From: JAICND01 sp040905905
Lineage (GTDB): Bacteria > Actinomycetota > Acidimicrobiia > Spongiisociales > ZC4RG35
Length of the DNA: 64,000 nucleotides
Assembly: GCA_040905905.1 (NCBI GenBank)
Contig: JBBDQN010000051.1
Span: forward strand, 170,789 to 234,788
Reading direction: 5' to 3'
Shown here: in pieces, positions 15,514 through 23,842 of the stretch
How positions within the stretch are numbered: the stretch's first letter is position 1
How the letters are laid out: each line of letters starts with the position of its first letter
Translations under genes and position numbers: made by a program
The notes under the pieces: model-generated
What the model was told of the DNA's origin: nothing
Database searches by the model: none
What the model saw: only the letters and a program-made list of their open reading frames with translations

Positions 15514-16863
15514 CTAGAGAACTTCCAGCCTGATCTTCGCGATCTGGGCCATAACCGATTCCGCGGTTCCTGCCCCGGGAGTCTTCCGGCGGGCCAGTGA
15601 TGTCGCGGGGTCGAGCCTTTCGACATCAGCCTCGACGAACATCGGATCTGCCTTTGCCAGATCTTCGGCGGTTGCATCGAACGGGAACTTCCCAGCGAGG
15701 GTGAGCGCCGAAACGAGGCGACCAACTGCTTGGTGGGCCTGGCGGAACGGCACTCCTCGCTCGACCAGCGCTTCGGCGAGATCGAGCGTTGCAGTCCAGG
15801 GACCCGGTGCAGGCGGATGAAACTCGGCGCCAGCTAGCAATCCTCCCAGGGCCCCGAGAGCCCCGGCGAGGGCGTCGTCGGCGCGGAACAAAGGCGGTTT
15901 GTCCTCTTGCAAGTCCCGGTTATAGGCCAGCGGTAAACCTTTCTGGAGGACGAGCAGGGTGGTGAGGTCGCCAATTGCGGCCGCCGTCCTTCCCCGCACC
16001 AGTTCGGCGATGTCCGGATTCTTCTTGTGAGGGAGGGCCGAAGACCCGGTGGCGAGCGAATCCGAGAACGTCACCCACCCAAACTCGCTGCTCGACCAGA
16101 GCACCAACTCCTCCGCCAACCGGGAGAGATGGACCATGGCCTGGGTGACATCAAAAACGAACTCGGCGACGAGGTCGCGAGATCCGACCGCATCCAACGA
16201 GTTGTCGAAGCTCTTCTCAAACCCGAGGTCGAAAGCGGTCTTCAGCGGGTCGAGAGGGAGACTCGATCCGGCCGAGGCGCCGGCTCCCAGCGGCGATGTG
16301 AGACGGGCAATCAAATCGCGGAGCCGATCCCGGTCCCGCAAGGCCATCCATGCATAGGCCAGAAGGTGATGTCCTAGCGATGTGACCTGGGCCTGCTGCA
16401 GGTGGGTGTAGCTCGGTATCAACGTCTCGCCATGTCGTTCGGCCACGTCAGCCAGTGATATCGCAAACCGGGCTAAGTCGGCGGCGCGCTCCTGCGCTGA
16501 TCTTCGTAAATAGAGTCGAAGATCAAGCGCAATCTGATCGTTGCGTGACCTCCCGGTGTGGAGCTTGTCACCGATGCCGCCGACAAGTTCCACCAGCCGG
16601 CGCTCCACTGCGCTGTGAACGTCTTCATCACCTTCGGCAAACACGAACGAGCCGTCGCGAGCATCCGCTTTGATCTGGCGGAGCCCACGCTCGATCGCCT
16701 TGTGTTCGTCATCTGTCAACAGGCCTCCCCGGTGCAGCATGTCCACATGGGCCAGAGACCCCTCGACGTCGACATCCAGGAGCCGGCGATCCGCGTGATC
16801 GACCGTATAGCTCCACAGCAAATCCGACGGCTGCTCGGAAAATCGCCCACCCCAGAGAGTCAT
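15514..16863 (-). CDS. argH: Argininosuccinate lyase
   Basis: The 449-residue enzyme splits argininosuccinate into arginine and fumarate. It begins MTLWGGRFSEQPSDLLWSY and contains GDEDVHSAVERRLVE, LHTGRSRNDQIALDLRLYLR, SYTHLQQAQVTSLGHHLLAY and the fumarase-superfamily signature GSSALPHKKNPD carrying the catalytic serine loop. The start overlaps argG by 4 bp. It is the last gene of the arginine operon and is convergent with the CGNR gene. Confidence 0.97.
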   Translation of the reverse strand: MTLWGGRFSEQPSDLLWSYTVDHADRRLLDVDVEGSLAHVDMLHRGGLLTDDEHKAIERGLRQIKADARDGSFVFAEGDEDVHSAVERRLVELVGGIGDKLHTGRSRNDQIALDLRLYLRRSAQERAADLARFAISLADVAERHGETLIPSYTHLQQAQVTSLGHHLLAYAWMALRDRDRLRDLIARLTSPLGAGASAGSSLPLDPLKTAFDLGFEKSFDNSLDAVGSRDLVAEFVFDVTQAMVHLSRLAEELVLWSSSEFGWVTFSDSLATGSSALPHKKNPDIAELVRGRTAAAIGDLTTLLVLQKGLPLAYNRDLQEDKPPLFRADDALAGALGALGGLLAGAEFHPPAPGPWTATLDLAEALVERGVPFRQAHQAVGRLVSALTLAGKFPFDATAEDLAKADPMFVEADVERLDPATSLARRKTPGAGTAESVMAQIAKIRLEVL

Positions 16864-18062
16864 TCACCCTCCCCGAGGCGCTCCTCGCCAAGACGGCGCA
16901 ACCGCAGGGCGTTGAGCCGAATAAACCCGGCGGCGTCGGCCTGGTCGTAGACATCGTCTTCCTCGAAAGTGGCGGTTGCCTGGTCGTAGAGGTCGTACTT
17001 TTCCGACCTCCTCCCTTCGATGGCCACAGATCCCTTGAACAACCGGACCCGCGCCTCACCGTTGACCCGTCGCTGCACCTCGTCCATGAAAGCCTGCAGC
17101 GCCCGGCGTTCGGGCGAGAACCAGAATCCGTTGTACACCATCTCGGCATAACGCGGCACCAGCTCGTCGCGGAGATGGGCGACCTCACGATCGAGGGTGA
17201 TTGACTCAACTGCCCGGTGAGCGTGATGCAGCAGTGTGCCTCCGGGGGTTTCGTATACACCACGGCTCTTGATCCCGACGAAGCGGTTCTCGACAATGTC
17301 CACCCGGCCCACCCCGTGCCGACCACCCAGCCGATTGGCTTCGGCCAGGAGTTCCACCGGTTCGTAGGCAACACCGTTGATAGCGGTCGGGTTGCCCGCC
17401 TCGAACGAAACGGTCACCACCTCCGAGTCGTCAGGGGCCGCCTCGGGATCAACGGTCATCCGGAACATCCCCGCCGGCGGGGATACCCAGGGGTCTTCCA
17501 GCACCCCGCCTTCGTAGGAGACATGGAGCAGGTTGGCATCCATCGAGTACGGCATTTGCTGGGTCACCGGGGTTGGAATCCCCCTTACCCGGGCGTATTC
17601 GACCAGGTCGGCCCGGCCTCGCAGCTTCCACTCCCGCCAGGGAGCGATGATCTTGATATTGGGGTTCATCGCATAGGCGGACAACTCGAAACGAACCTGG
17701 TCGTTCCCCTTTCCGGTGGCGCCGTGAGAAATGGCGTCGGCCGCGGTGGTTTTGACCGTTCGCATCATTCCGCGGGTGATGATGGGGCGGGCGAGTGAAG
17801 TTCCGAGCAGGTAGTACCACTCATAGACGGCGCTGGCTCGCAGGGCGGGATAGACGGCTTCGCGGACGAACTCGTCGCGAAGGTCTTCCACCACCGCGTC
17901 CACCGCACCGGTAGCCAATGCCTTCTCGCGGGCAGCCGCCACCTCGTCGCCCTGGCCGACGTCGGCGGTGTAGGTAACGACTTCGGCACCTCTCTCTTCG
18001 ATCAACCAGGCAAGGATCACCGACGTATCGAGACCACCGGAGTAGGCCAGCACCACCTTCAA
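16860..18062 (-). CDS. argG: Argininosuccinate synthase
   Basis: The 400-residue enzyme joins citrulline and aspartate with ATP. Signatures include the N-type ATP pyrophosphatase loop LAYSGGLDTSVILAWL, TADVGQGDE, the HGATGKGNDQVRFEL motif, YSMDANLLHVSYEGG, and VENRFVGIKSRGVYETPGG. ATG 18062 overlaps the argR stop by 4 bp and the gene overlaps argH by 4 bp, giving tight coupling. Confidence 0.98.
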   Translation of the reverse strand: MKVVLAYSGGLDTSVILAWLIEERGAEVVTYTADVGQGDEVAAAREKALATGAVDAVVEDLRDEFVREAVYPALRASAVYEWYYLLGTSLARPIITRGMMRTVKTTAADAISHGATGKGNDQVRFELSAYAMNPNIKIIAPWREWKLRGRADLVEYARVRGIPTPVTQQMPYSMDANLLHVSYEGGVLEDPWVSPPAGMFRMTVDPEAAPDDSEVVTVSFEAGNPTAINGVAYEPVELLAEANRLGGRHGVGRVDIVENRFVGIKSRGVYETPGGTLLHHAHRAVESITLDREVAHLRDELVPRYAEMVYNGFWFSPERRALQAFMDEVQRRVNGEARVRLFKGSVAIEGRRSEKYDLYDQATATFEEDDVYDQADAAGFIRLNALRLRRLGEERLGEGE

Positions 18063-18499
18063 GTTGTCACTCCGATCTTCTCGAGCTTCCGTTGCAAGCT
18101 GGCCCCACCATCGGCCCGAACCGAGATGACCAGGACCGTGTCGTCACCGGCCACGGTCCCCAGGATCCCCTCCAGGTCGGAGCCGTCAAGCGCGGCGGCC
18201 ACTACCTGAGCCGCCCCCGGCGGTGTTCGCAGGACCACCAGATTGCCGGACGAGGAGAAGGATTCGACGTAGAGCGAGAGGGTGCGGGCAAGATACCCGT
18301 GGTCGACCGGGCGATTGTTGAGGAGGAAACGGGTGCCCTCCTTCTTGACGCCCATCGCCGTCAGGTCGCGTGAAACCGTCGCCTGGGTGACGGCGAACCC
18401 AAGTTGTTGGAGCGCCTCGACCATCTCCGATTGGGTTCGGGGGGTGCCGGTGGTGATCAGGCGACGGAGAGCACGGCGGCGGGAAGCGGTTTCAGCCAT
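18059..18499 (-). CDS. argR: Arginine repressor
   Basis: The 146-residue protein has the winged-helix DNA-binding domain (RRALRRLITTGTPRTQSEM, QATVSRDLTAMGVKKEG) and the C-terminal arginine-binding/hexamerisation domain (TPPGAAQVVAAALDGSDLEG, GTVAGDDTVLVI). It represses arginine synthesis genes when arginine is abundant. It lies within the operon it should control; a candidate site is in front of argC. Confidence 0.96.
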   Translation of the reverse strand: MAETASRRRALRRLITTGTPRTQSEMVEALQQLGFAVTQATVSRDLTAMGVKKEGTRFLLNNRPVDHGYLARTLSLYVESFSSSGNLVVLRTPPGAAQVVAAALDGSDLEGILGTVAGDDTVLVISVRADGGASLQRKLEKIGVTT

Positions 18500-18508
18500 C
18501 TGGCGTGC

Positions 18509-19402
18509 TCACGGTGTCACCATCGTCCCGATCCCTTCAGGTGTGAAAACTTCGAGGAGAAGCGCATGCTGAATCCTCCCGTCGAGGATGTGGGCCTGGG
18601 CCACCCCACCCGACAACGCGTCGACACACGACAGGAGCTTGGGACGCATGCCGCCGTCGATCGCCTCTCCCTCGAGCAACTCAACCAGCTCATCCTTGGT
18701 CATCTTGGAGACGAGGGTGGTGGAGTCTTCACGATCTCGCCGCACCCCTTCTACGTCCGTGAGATAGACGAGCTTTTGGGCGCCCAGAGCGCGGGCCAAC
18801 GCTCCGGCAGCGGTGTCGGCGTTGAGGTTGTAGACCTCACCATCATCACCCTTGCCAAGCGGGGCGATTACCGGGAGAAGGCCATCGTCGATCAAGTCCG
18901 AAATCAGTTCGACGTTGACCGCTGCCACCTCCCCCACGAAGCCAAGTCGCGGATCTTTGGCGATAGCGGTGAACAGTCCGGCGTCGAGCCCGGTTAGACC
19001 GACCGCGGCCGACCCGTGGCGGTTGAGCAGGCGGACCAGATCCGGATTGATCTCTCCCGCCAGAACTCGTTGGACAACCCGCACGGTGGCGGCGTCGGTG
19101 ACCCGGAGACCATCCACCCATTGAGGAAAGATCCCCTCCCTCTCCATCGCCGCCGAGATCTGGGGGCCGCCGCCGTGGACTATCACCGGCCGGATGCCAA
19201 CCATCGACAAGAGGGTCACATCGCCGGCAAAGCTCTCGTTGAGCGATCCGTCGTCCATGGCGGCTCCGCCGTATTTGATTACAACCGTTCGCCCGCGAAA
19301 GGCCTGGATGTACGGAAGGGCCTCCATAAGGATGCGCGCCTTTCCCATCGAATTGGCGATTCGGCTCTTTTGGGGGCTGGGGACACCGTGGCCGGTGGTC
19401 AT
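18509..19402 (-). CDS. argB: Acetylglutamate kinase
   Basis: About 297 residues; phosphorylates N-acetylglutamate. Key motifs are TVVIKYGGAAMDD, PVIVHGGGPQIS, LRVTDAATVRVVQRVLAGEI, LTGLDAGLFTA, NLNADTAAGALARAL and YLTDVEGVRRD. ATG 19402 overlaps the argC stop as ATGA and is preferred; ATG 19411 would add three residues. The stop is 10 bp from argR. Confidence 0.96.
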   Translation of the reverse strand: MTTGHGVPSPQKSRIANSMGKARILMEALPYIQAFRGRTVVIKYGGAAMDDGSLNESFAGDVTLLSMVGIRPVIVHGGGPQISAAMEREGIFPQWVDGLRVTDAATVRVVQRVLAGEINPDLVRLLNRHGSAAVGLTGLDAGLFTAIAKDPRLGFVGEVAAVNVELISDLIDDGLLPVIAPLGKGDDGEVYNLNADTAAGALARALGAQKLVYLTDVEGVRRDREDSTTLVSKMTKDELVELLEGEAIDGGMRPKLLSCVDALSGGVAQAHILDGRIQHALLLEVFTPEGIGTMVTP

Positions 19403-20424
19403 GGCAGCCATCCGGCCTGTGGCAGACCTTCAACCTCGGAGTAGCCGCAAATGATGTTGGCCGCCTGGAGAGCCTGACCGGCAGCTCCTTTCAGGAGGTT
19501 GTCGAGGGCACATTGGGCGATTACAACTCCTTGGCGGACATCGACAAAGGCTGTCACCACGGCGCGGTTGGAGCCCGTTGTCCAGCGCGTTTGCGGCGGG
19601 CGGTCGATGACGTCGACAAATGGTTTCAGGTGATAGAACTCCCTCATCCTTTCGCGAAGTTCGTTGGTAGACACCTCGGTTGTGAGGCGAGCCGTGACGG
19701 TGGCCAACAGCCCGCGCTGGATCGGGACCAGATGAGGCGTGAACGTGACCCGGGTTTCAGTTCCGCTGAGGTGGTCGAGACCCATTTCAATCTCCGGTCG
19801 ATGGCGATGACTGGTGACTGAATAAGCCCGCACCCCTTCTGCCACCTCTCCAAACATCAGGTCCTCCTTGAGGCCGCGACCCGCCCCGGTCACCCCCGAC
19901 AAACAGTCGGCGACGATCCCGGTGGGCTCCACCAAGCCGGCGATCAGAAACGGAGCGATGGCGAGAAGCGTGGCCGTGGGATAACACCCGGGAGAGGCAA
20001 CACACTGGGCCCCGGCCAGGTCGAACAACTCAGGAAGCCCGTACACCCACTTACCCAATTCATCGGGATAGGGATGCGGCGAGTCATAGGCCTCCAGGTA
20101 TCGCTCTTCCGTGTCCAATCGGAAGTCGCTGCCAAGGTCGATGACCTTCACCCCGGTTGAGGCGAGGTCGTGGCCGATGGCAGCCGATGCACCATGGGGC
20201 AACGCCAAGAACGCAAGATCGAGCGTACCGGCTGCGGCCGGGTCACTGGGACCGAGCGGTCGCTCCCCCTTGGGAAGCTGGGGGTGGACATCACCGAGGA
20301 TCCCCCCGGCATGGCTGTGGGCGCCGAGGTAGACAAGGTCGAAGCCGGAGTGACCGTCGAGAAGACGGATCAACTCCCCACCGGCGTATCCGGAGGCACC
20401 AAAAACGGCCGTGCGCATCGTCAC
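19399..20424 (-). CDS. argC: N-acetyl-gamma-glutamyl-phosphate reductase
   Basis: The 341-residue enzyme reduces acetylglutamyl phosphate with NADPH. It has the Rossmann start TAVFGASGYAGGELIRLLDG, the active-site SPGCYPTATLLA with the catalytic cysteine, SGVTGAGRGLKEDL and the HRHRPEIEMGL motif. GTG 20424 and ATG 20418 both fit. The predicted -10 (TATACT) ends only 8-9 bases upstream of the GTG, so the message may be nearly leaderless. First gene of argC-argB-argR-argG-argH; argJ, normally next, is absent here. Confidence 0.95.
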   Translation of the reverse strand: MTMRTAVFGASGYAGGELIRLLDGHSGFDLVYLGAHSHAGGILGDVHPQLPKGERPLGPSDPAAAGTLDLAFLALPHGASAAIGHDLASTGVKVIDLGSDFRLDTEERYLEAYDSPHPYPDELGKWVYGLPELFDLAGAQCVASPGCYPTATLLAIAPFLIAGLVEPTGIVADCLSGVTGAGRGLKEDLMFGEVAEGVRAYSVTSHRHRPEIEMGLDHLSGTETRVTFTPHLVPIQRGLLATVTARLTTEVSTNELRERMREFYHLKPFVDVIDRPPQTRWTTGSNRAVVTAFVDVRQGVVIAQCALDNLLKGAAGQALQAANIICGYSEVEGLPQAGWLP

Positions 20425-20432
20425 AGACGATC

Positions 20433-20462
20433 AGTATACGTATATACGCATGAACTCGGTCA
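20433..20462 (-). promoter_or_regulatory. arg operon promoter with candidate ArgR box
   Basis: On the minus strand TATACT (20438-20433) is a strong -10 and TGACCG (20462-20457) a possible -35 with 18-bp spacing. The spacer holds the AT-rich palindrome CGTATATACG next to a TTCATG half-site, comparable in form to ArgR boxes, and would be covered by a hexameric repressor. Assignment rests on position before argC and presence of argR in the operon. Confidence 0.55.
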
Positions 20463-21839
20463 CAGGCCGCGCGCCGACGCCCATTCCTTCACCATCTTGT
20501 CAGCCTCCTCTTCGGAGTACGGACCATCCTCGAAGAGCCGCTCATAAAGGATGTCCATGATCTCGCCTACCTGGGGACCGGGTGGAATCTCGAGGATCTC
20601 CATCACCTTGTGGCCGTCGATCGGTGGACGAAGGCGGCCCAGTTCCTCCTTCTTGCTCAACTCGGCAATGCGCTCCTCGAGCTCGTCGAGGCGGCGGCCA
20701 ATCGCCTCCGCCTTCCGGCGATTGGCCGTAGTGACGTCACATCGCACCAACTCGTTGAGGCGGGCGAGGAGGGGGCCGGCGTCGTTTGCGTAACGGCGCA
20801 CTGCCGAGTCGGTCCATCCCATTTTCAGCGTGTGAGGTCGAAGGTGGAGGAACACCAACTGGCTCACCTGTTCGATCGTCTCCCTGGGGTACCGAAGAGC
20901 TCGCAGTCGTTCCCTGGTTAGACGCGCCCCAACTACTTCGTGATGGTGAAAGCTGACGCCCTCTGGTCCGATCTCTTTGGTGGCGGGTTTGCCGATGTCG
21001 TGAAAGAGTGCGGCCATTCGCAGCACCAAATCGGGTGAGGTTTTGTCCACGACCGCCAAGGTGTGGGAGAGCACGTCCTTGTGGCGGTGAACCGGGTCCT
21101 GTTCCATAGCAAGGGCGGCTAGTTCGGGAAAAAACTGGTCGGCCAGCCCCGTAGTCACCACTGCCTTGATGGCCTTGGACGGTCTCGGAGACTCGAGGAT
21201 CTTCGAAAACTCATCGCGGATTCGTTCTGCGCTGATGATCTCCAGCCTGTTCGCCATCGATCGCACCGCCTTGACCGCTCCCTCATCGGGAGTGAATCCA
21301 AGAGTTGCCTGAAATCGGAATAACCGCAGCATTCGGAGGGGGTCGGCGGAGAACGACACCTCGGGGTCGAGCGGGGTGCGCAGCAGTTTTCGAGCGAGGT
21401 CGCCCAAACCGTCATGCGGATCTATCGCCTCGAGGTCGGGGAGACGAAGGGCGATCGCATTCACGGTGAAGTCCCGGCGGCTCAGATCCTCCTCGATGTT
21501 GTCGGAATAGGTCACATGAGGTTTGCGGCTGTCATCGCGGTAGATCTCGGAACGGAATGTGGTGATCTCGGCAGCCAGATCACCCCGGCGGATTCCGATG
21601 GTCCCGAAGGCCTGGCCCACCGTGAAGAGCGCGGTGGCCCATTTCCCCACGATCTTCCTTATCTTCTCGGGGCGGGCGTCGGTGGTGAAGTCGAGGTCAT
21701 CGTGTCCGCGACCGAGGAAGGTGTCGCGCACCGATCCGCCCACTAGATAGAGCTGGTGCCCCGCAGCGCTGAACAGACCGGCGAGTTCAGCGGTAGGACT
21801 CCCCGGCTCCACCAGCCAGCGCAGCCGGGATGGGGTCAT
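20460..21839 (-). CDS. CCA tRNA nucleotidyltransferase / poly(A) polymerase family protein with HD domain
   Basis: From ATG 21839 the protein has 459 residues. The nucleotidyltransferase head has LYLVGGSVRDTFLGRGHDDLD (catalytic Asp pair), EEDLSRRDFTVNAIAL and DPLRMLRLFRFQ. An HD domain follows (DVLSHTLAVVD, MAALFHDIGKPAT, FHHHEVVGARL). This is the actinobacterial PcnA/Cca type that adds or repairs the CCA end of tRNA. A TATTCT box six bases before the ATG suggests a leaderless message. In many actinobacteria this gene is close to mviN/sigM, but here about 16 kb separates them. Confidence 0.92.
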   Translation of the reverse strand: MTPSRLRWLVEPGSPTAELAGLFSAAGHQLYLVGGSVRDTFLGRGHDDLDFTTDARPEKIRKIVGKWATALFTVGQAFGTIGIRRGDLAAEITTFRSEIYRDDSRKPHVTYSDNIEEDLSRRDFTVNAIALRLPDLEAIDPHDGLGDLARKLLRTPLDPEVSFSADPLRMLRLFRFQATLGFTPDEGAVKAVRSMANRLEIISAERIRDEFSKILESPRPSKAIKAVVTTGLADQFFPELAALAMEQDPVHRHKDVLSHTLAVVDKTSPDLVLRMAALFHDIGKPATKEIGPEGVSFHHHEVVGARLTRERLRALRYPRETIEQVSQLVFLHLRPHTLKMGWTDSAVRRYANDAGPLLARLNELVRCDVTTANRRKAEAIGRRLDELEERIAELSKKEELGRLRPPIDGHKVMEILEIPPGPQVGEIMDILYERLFEDGPYSEEEADKMVKEWASARGL

Positions 21840-21864
21840 GACCGGAGAATAGGCTCGTTTTATC

Positions 21865-21897
21865 ACCCAGACCCGTCGCAAAACGACGGGTCTGGGT
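21865..21897. repeat. Perfect 14-bp stem-loop between divergent genes
   Basis: ACCCAGACCCGTCG and its exact complement flank a CAAAA loop. It lies between the divergent cca-like and methyltransferase genes, where no terminator is needed, and lacks a U tract. The CAAAA loop resembles the CAAA centre of the 42-bp repeats at 22,881 and 29,627. Confidence 0.75.
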
Positions 21898-21963
21898 CGC
21901 AAGAACCCCGATCAGCAGATGTCACCCGAACGGCGTTGGTGCGTTGTTGGTACGTTGGAGCCT

Positions 21964-22869
21964 GTGACCGCGGAATTCGCCGACAAGTGGGCCCGATGGC
22001 TTTTGCATGGTCGATACGGTGGCGACAAGGAGGCGCTCCGAAAGGGCCACGAGGCCCTCGGACCGATTCGGGATCGGGTCTTGCTCGGCGGCGGCGCCGA
22101 AGCGGGTGACGTTGTGGTGGATGTTGGCTGTGGTGATGGCCTGATCGGGTTTGGTGCCCTTCCGTTGGTGGGCGAGGCCGGCCAGGTGATCTTCACCGAC
22201 ATCTCCGATCAGCTCTTGGAGCACTGCCGGCAACTTGCTACTGAATTGGGCGTCGCTGACCGGTGCCGCTTCTTTCACACCCCTGCCGAGACTCTTGACA
22301 GCATCGACGACTCCTCGGTGGATGTGGTGACCACACGGTCGGTGCTGATTTACGTCGACGACAAGGCGGCCGCATTCGAGGCGTTTAGGCGGGTGCTCAA
22401 GCCTGGGGGAAGGTTGTCATTGTTCGAACCGATCAACCGGCGTTACATCTCCCTGACTCGGGACACGCTCTTCGGATTCAACGCGGCCCCGGTCGCCGAT
22501 CTCGCCGCCAAAGTTCGAGCCGTGTTTGAAGCCGCAGCTCCCCCTGATGGTCCGATGATGGGCTTTGACGAGACAGACCTACTCCAACTCTCCGAGGGTG
22601 CTGGCTTTACCGACATCAACGTGGCCCTCGAGTTGTCGAGCAGGCAACCATCTCCATTCACGATGATCTCCTGGAACCAGCTCCTGGAAATGATTCCCCA
22701 GCCCAACGCGCCCTCTTATGGAGAAGCGATCCACCAAGCTCTCAGCACGGAGCAGGCCGAGGAGCTCGAGTTGTACCTTCGGCCACTAATGGCGGAGGGG
22801 ACCGGCGGTCGGTCATGGAGCGCTGTCTCCTACCTCACCGCTAAGAAACCGATGCCCGTAGGTTCGTAA
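21964..22869 (+). CDS. SAM-dependent methyltransferase
   Basis: From GTG 21964 about 301 residues. A class I methyltransferase fold is clear: VVVDVGCGDGLIGFGALPLV (SAM-binding motif I), VIFTDISDQLLEHCRQLA (motif II), SVDVVTTRSVLIYVDDKAAA and RVLKPGGRLSLFEPINRRYI. The last third (FTMISWNQLLEMIPQPNAPS) is unlike known subgroups I can name, so the substrate is unknown. ATG 21919 is an alternative start. The gene stands alone and is followed by a 42-bp palindromic repeat. Confidence 0.84.
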   Translation: MTAEFADKWARWLLHGRYGGDKEALRKGHEALGPIRDRVLLGGGAEAGDVVVDVGCGDGLIGFGALPLVGEAGQVIFTDISDQLLEHCRQLATELGVADRCRFFHTPAETLDSIDDSSVDVVTTRSVLIYVDDKAAAFEAFRRVLKPGGRLSLFEPINRRYISLTRDTLFGFNAAPVADLAAKVRAVFEAAAPPDGPMMGFDETDLLQLSEGAGFTDINVALELSSRQPSPFTMISWNQLLEMIPQPNAPSYGEAIHQALSTEQAEELELYLRPLMAEGTGGRSWSAVSYLTAKKPMPVGS

Positions 22870-22880
22870 GCTCCGTTCCG

Positions 22881-22922
22881 GCGTAGAAAAACGGCCGCAA
22901 ACGGCGAGTATCTACGCAAGAA
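22881..22922. repeat. 42-bp palindromic repeat, copy A
   Basis: Outer arms GCGTAGA and TCTACGC and an inner GCCG-CAAA-CGGC hairpin. It lies between the convergent methyltransferase and permease genes. Copy B at 29,627-29,668 matches in 36 of 42 positions and has identical arms and core. It could be a bidirectional terminator or a REP-like element. Confidence 0.8.
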
Positions 22923-22927
22923 GAGCC

Positions 22928-23842
22928 TCATCCCTTGACCGCCGATGCGGCGGTGCCCTGAACGAAGTAGCGCTGGAAGACGAAGAACACGATGGCGATG
23001 GGGATGATCGTGATCAGGGCTCCGGCCGTGATCGTGTTCCACGGTTGGGCCTGACCAAAGGCCGCTGTCAGTCCTGCCAGGCCTACCGGTAGGGTCGTCA
23101 GATCCGGGTTACCGACTCGAGCAATGAGGATGTGCAAGAACTCATTCCACGTTCCCTGAATCGAAAGGATCGTCAGAGCGATCAGTCCCGGTGCGGCCAA
23201 CGGCAGCATTACATGACGGAAGGTCCCCCAGGTGGTGGCGCCATCAAGCGCCGCGGCCTCCTCCAGTTCGCGGGGGAGCTGTTCGAAGAACTGCTTCATC
23301 AAGAAGATTCCGAACGCATCGAATGCCAGCGGGATGATCATGCCTGCATAGGTATTGAGGATCCCGAGTTCTTTCATCACCATGAAGCGTGGAATCGCGA
23401 GAACGATCCCAGGAATAGCCTGCACTGCCAGCACCAGAGCAAATATCCACCCCCTGCCGGGGAAACGCATTCGGGCGAGGGCATAACCCGCCAGGGAACC
23501 AAACGTGATACGTAACAAGACCACGAACACGGTGACAATCACCGAGTTCACCGTCCAGCGCGGGAGGTTCACTCTCGAGCTGTTGAGGTCTTCTATCCCT
23601 TCAGTGGTCCAGCCGCCAAAGGCCGGGTCGGCAATCAAACTGACAGGGTTGGCCTGGATATCGGGCAACGTTTTGAAGGCAGTGGCCGCCGACAGAACGA
23701 ACGGCATGATGAAAACCAAGGCGAAGAAAATCAGAATCATGTAGCCGATGGTCCGCTTGGCAACGGCTTTAGGGCCCGTCTCCCTCGACATCGAAGAGGC
23801 GGAGAGTTCCCTGCGGGAGGGACGCTTGGCAGTGGCAGTCAT
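22928..23842 (-). CDS. Sugar ABC transporter permease, MalG type
   Basis: The 304-residue protein has six membrane helices (first about 35-55, IGYMILIFFALVFIMPFVLS) and the EAA loop for contact with the ATPase (LEEAAALDGATTWGTF, then MLPLAAPG). It belongs to the CUT1 family that imports oligosaccharides. ATG shares one base with the upstream permease stop (TGATG). It is the last gene of the lacI-GH65-SBP-permease operon; no ATPase gene follows. Confidence 0.93.
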   Translation of the reverse strand: MTATAKRPSRRELSASSMSRETGPKAVAKRTIGYMILIFFALVFIMPFVLSAATAFKTLPDIQANPVSLIADPAFGGWTTEGIEDLNSSRVNLPRWTVNSVIVTVFVVLLRITFGSLAGYALARMRFPGRGWIFALVLAVQAIPGIVLAIPRFMVMKELGILNTYAGMIIPLAFDAFGIFLMKQFFEQLPRELEEAAALDGATTWGTFRHVMLPLAAPGLIALTILSIQGTWNEFLHILIARVGNPDLTTLPVGLAGLTAAFGQAQPWNTITAGALITIIPIAIVFFVFQRYFVQGTAASAVKG

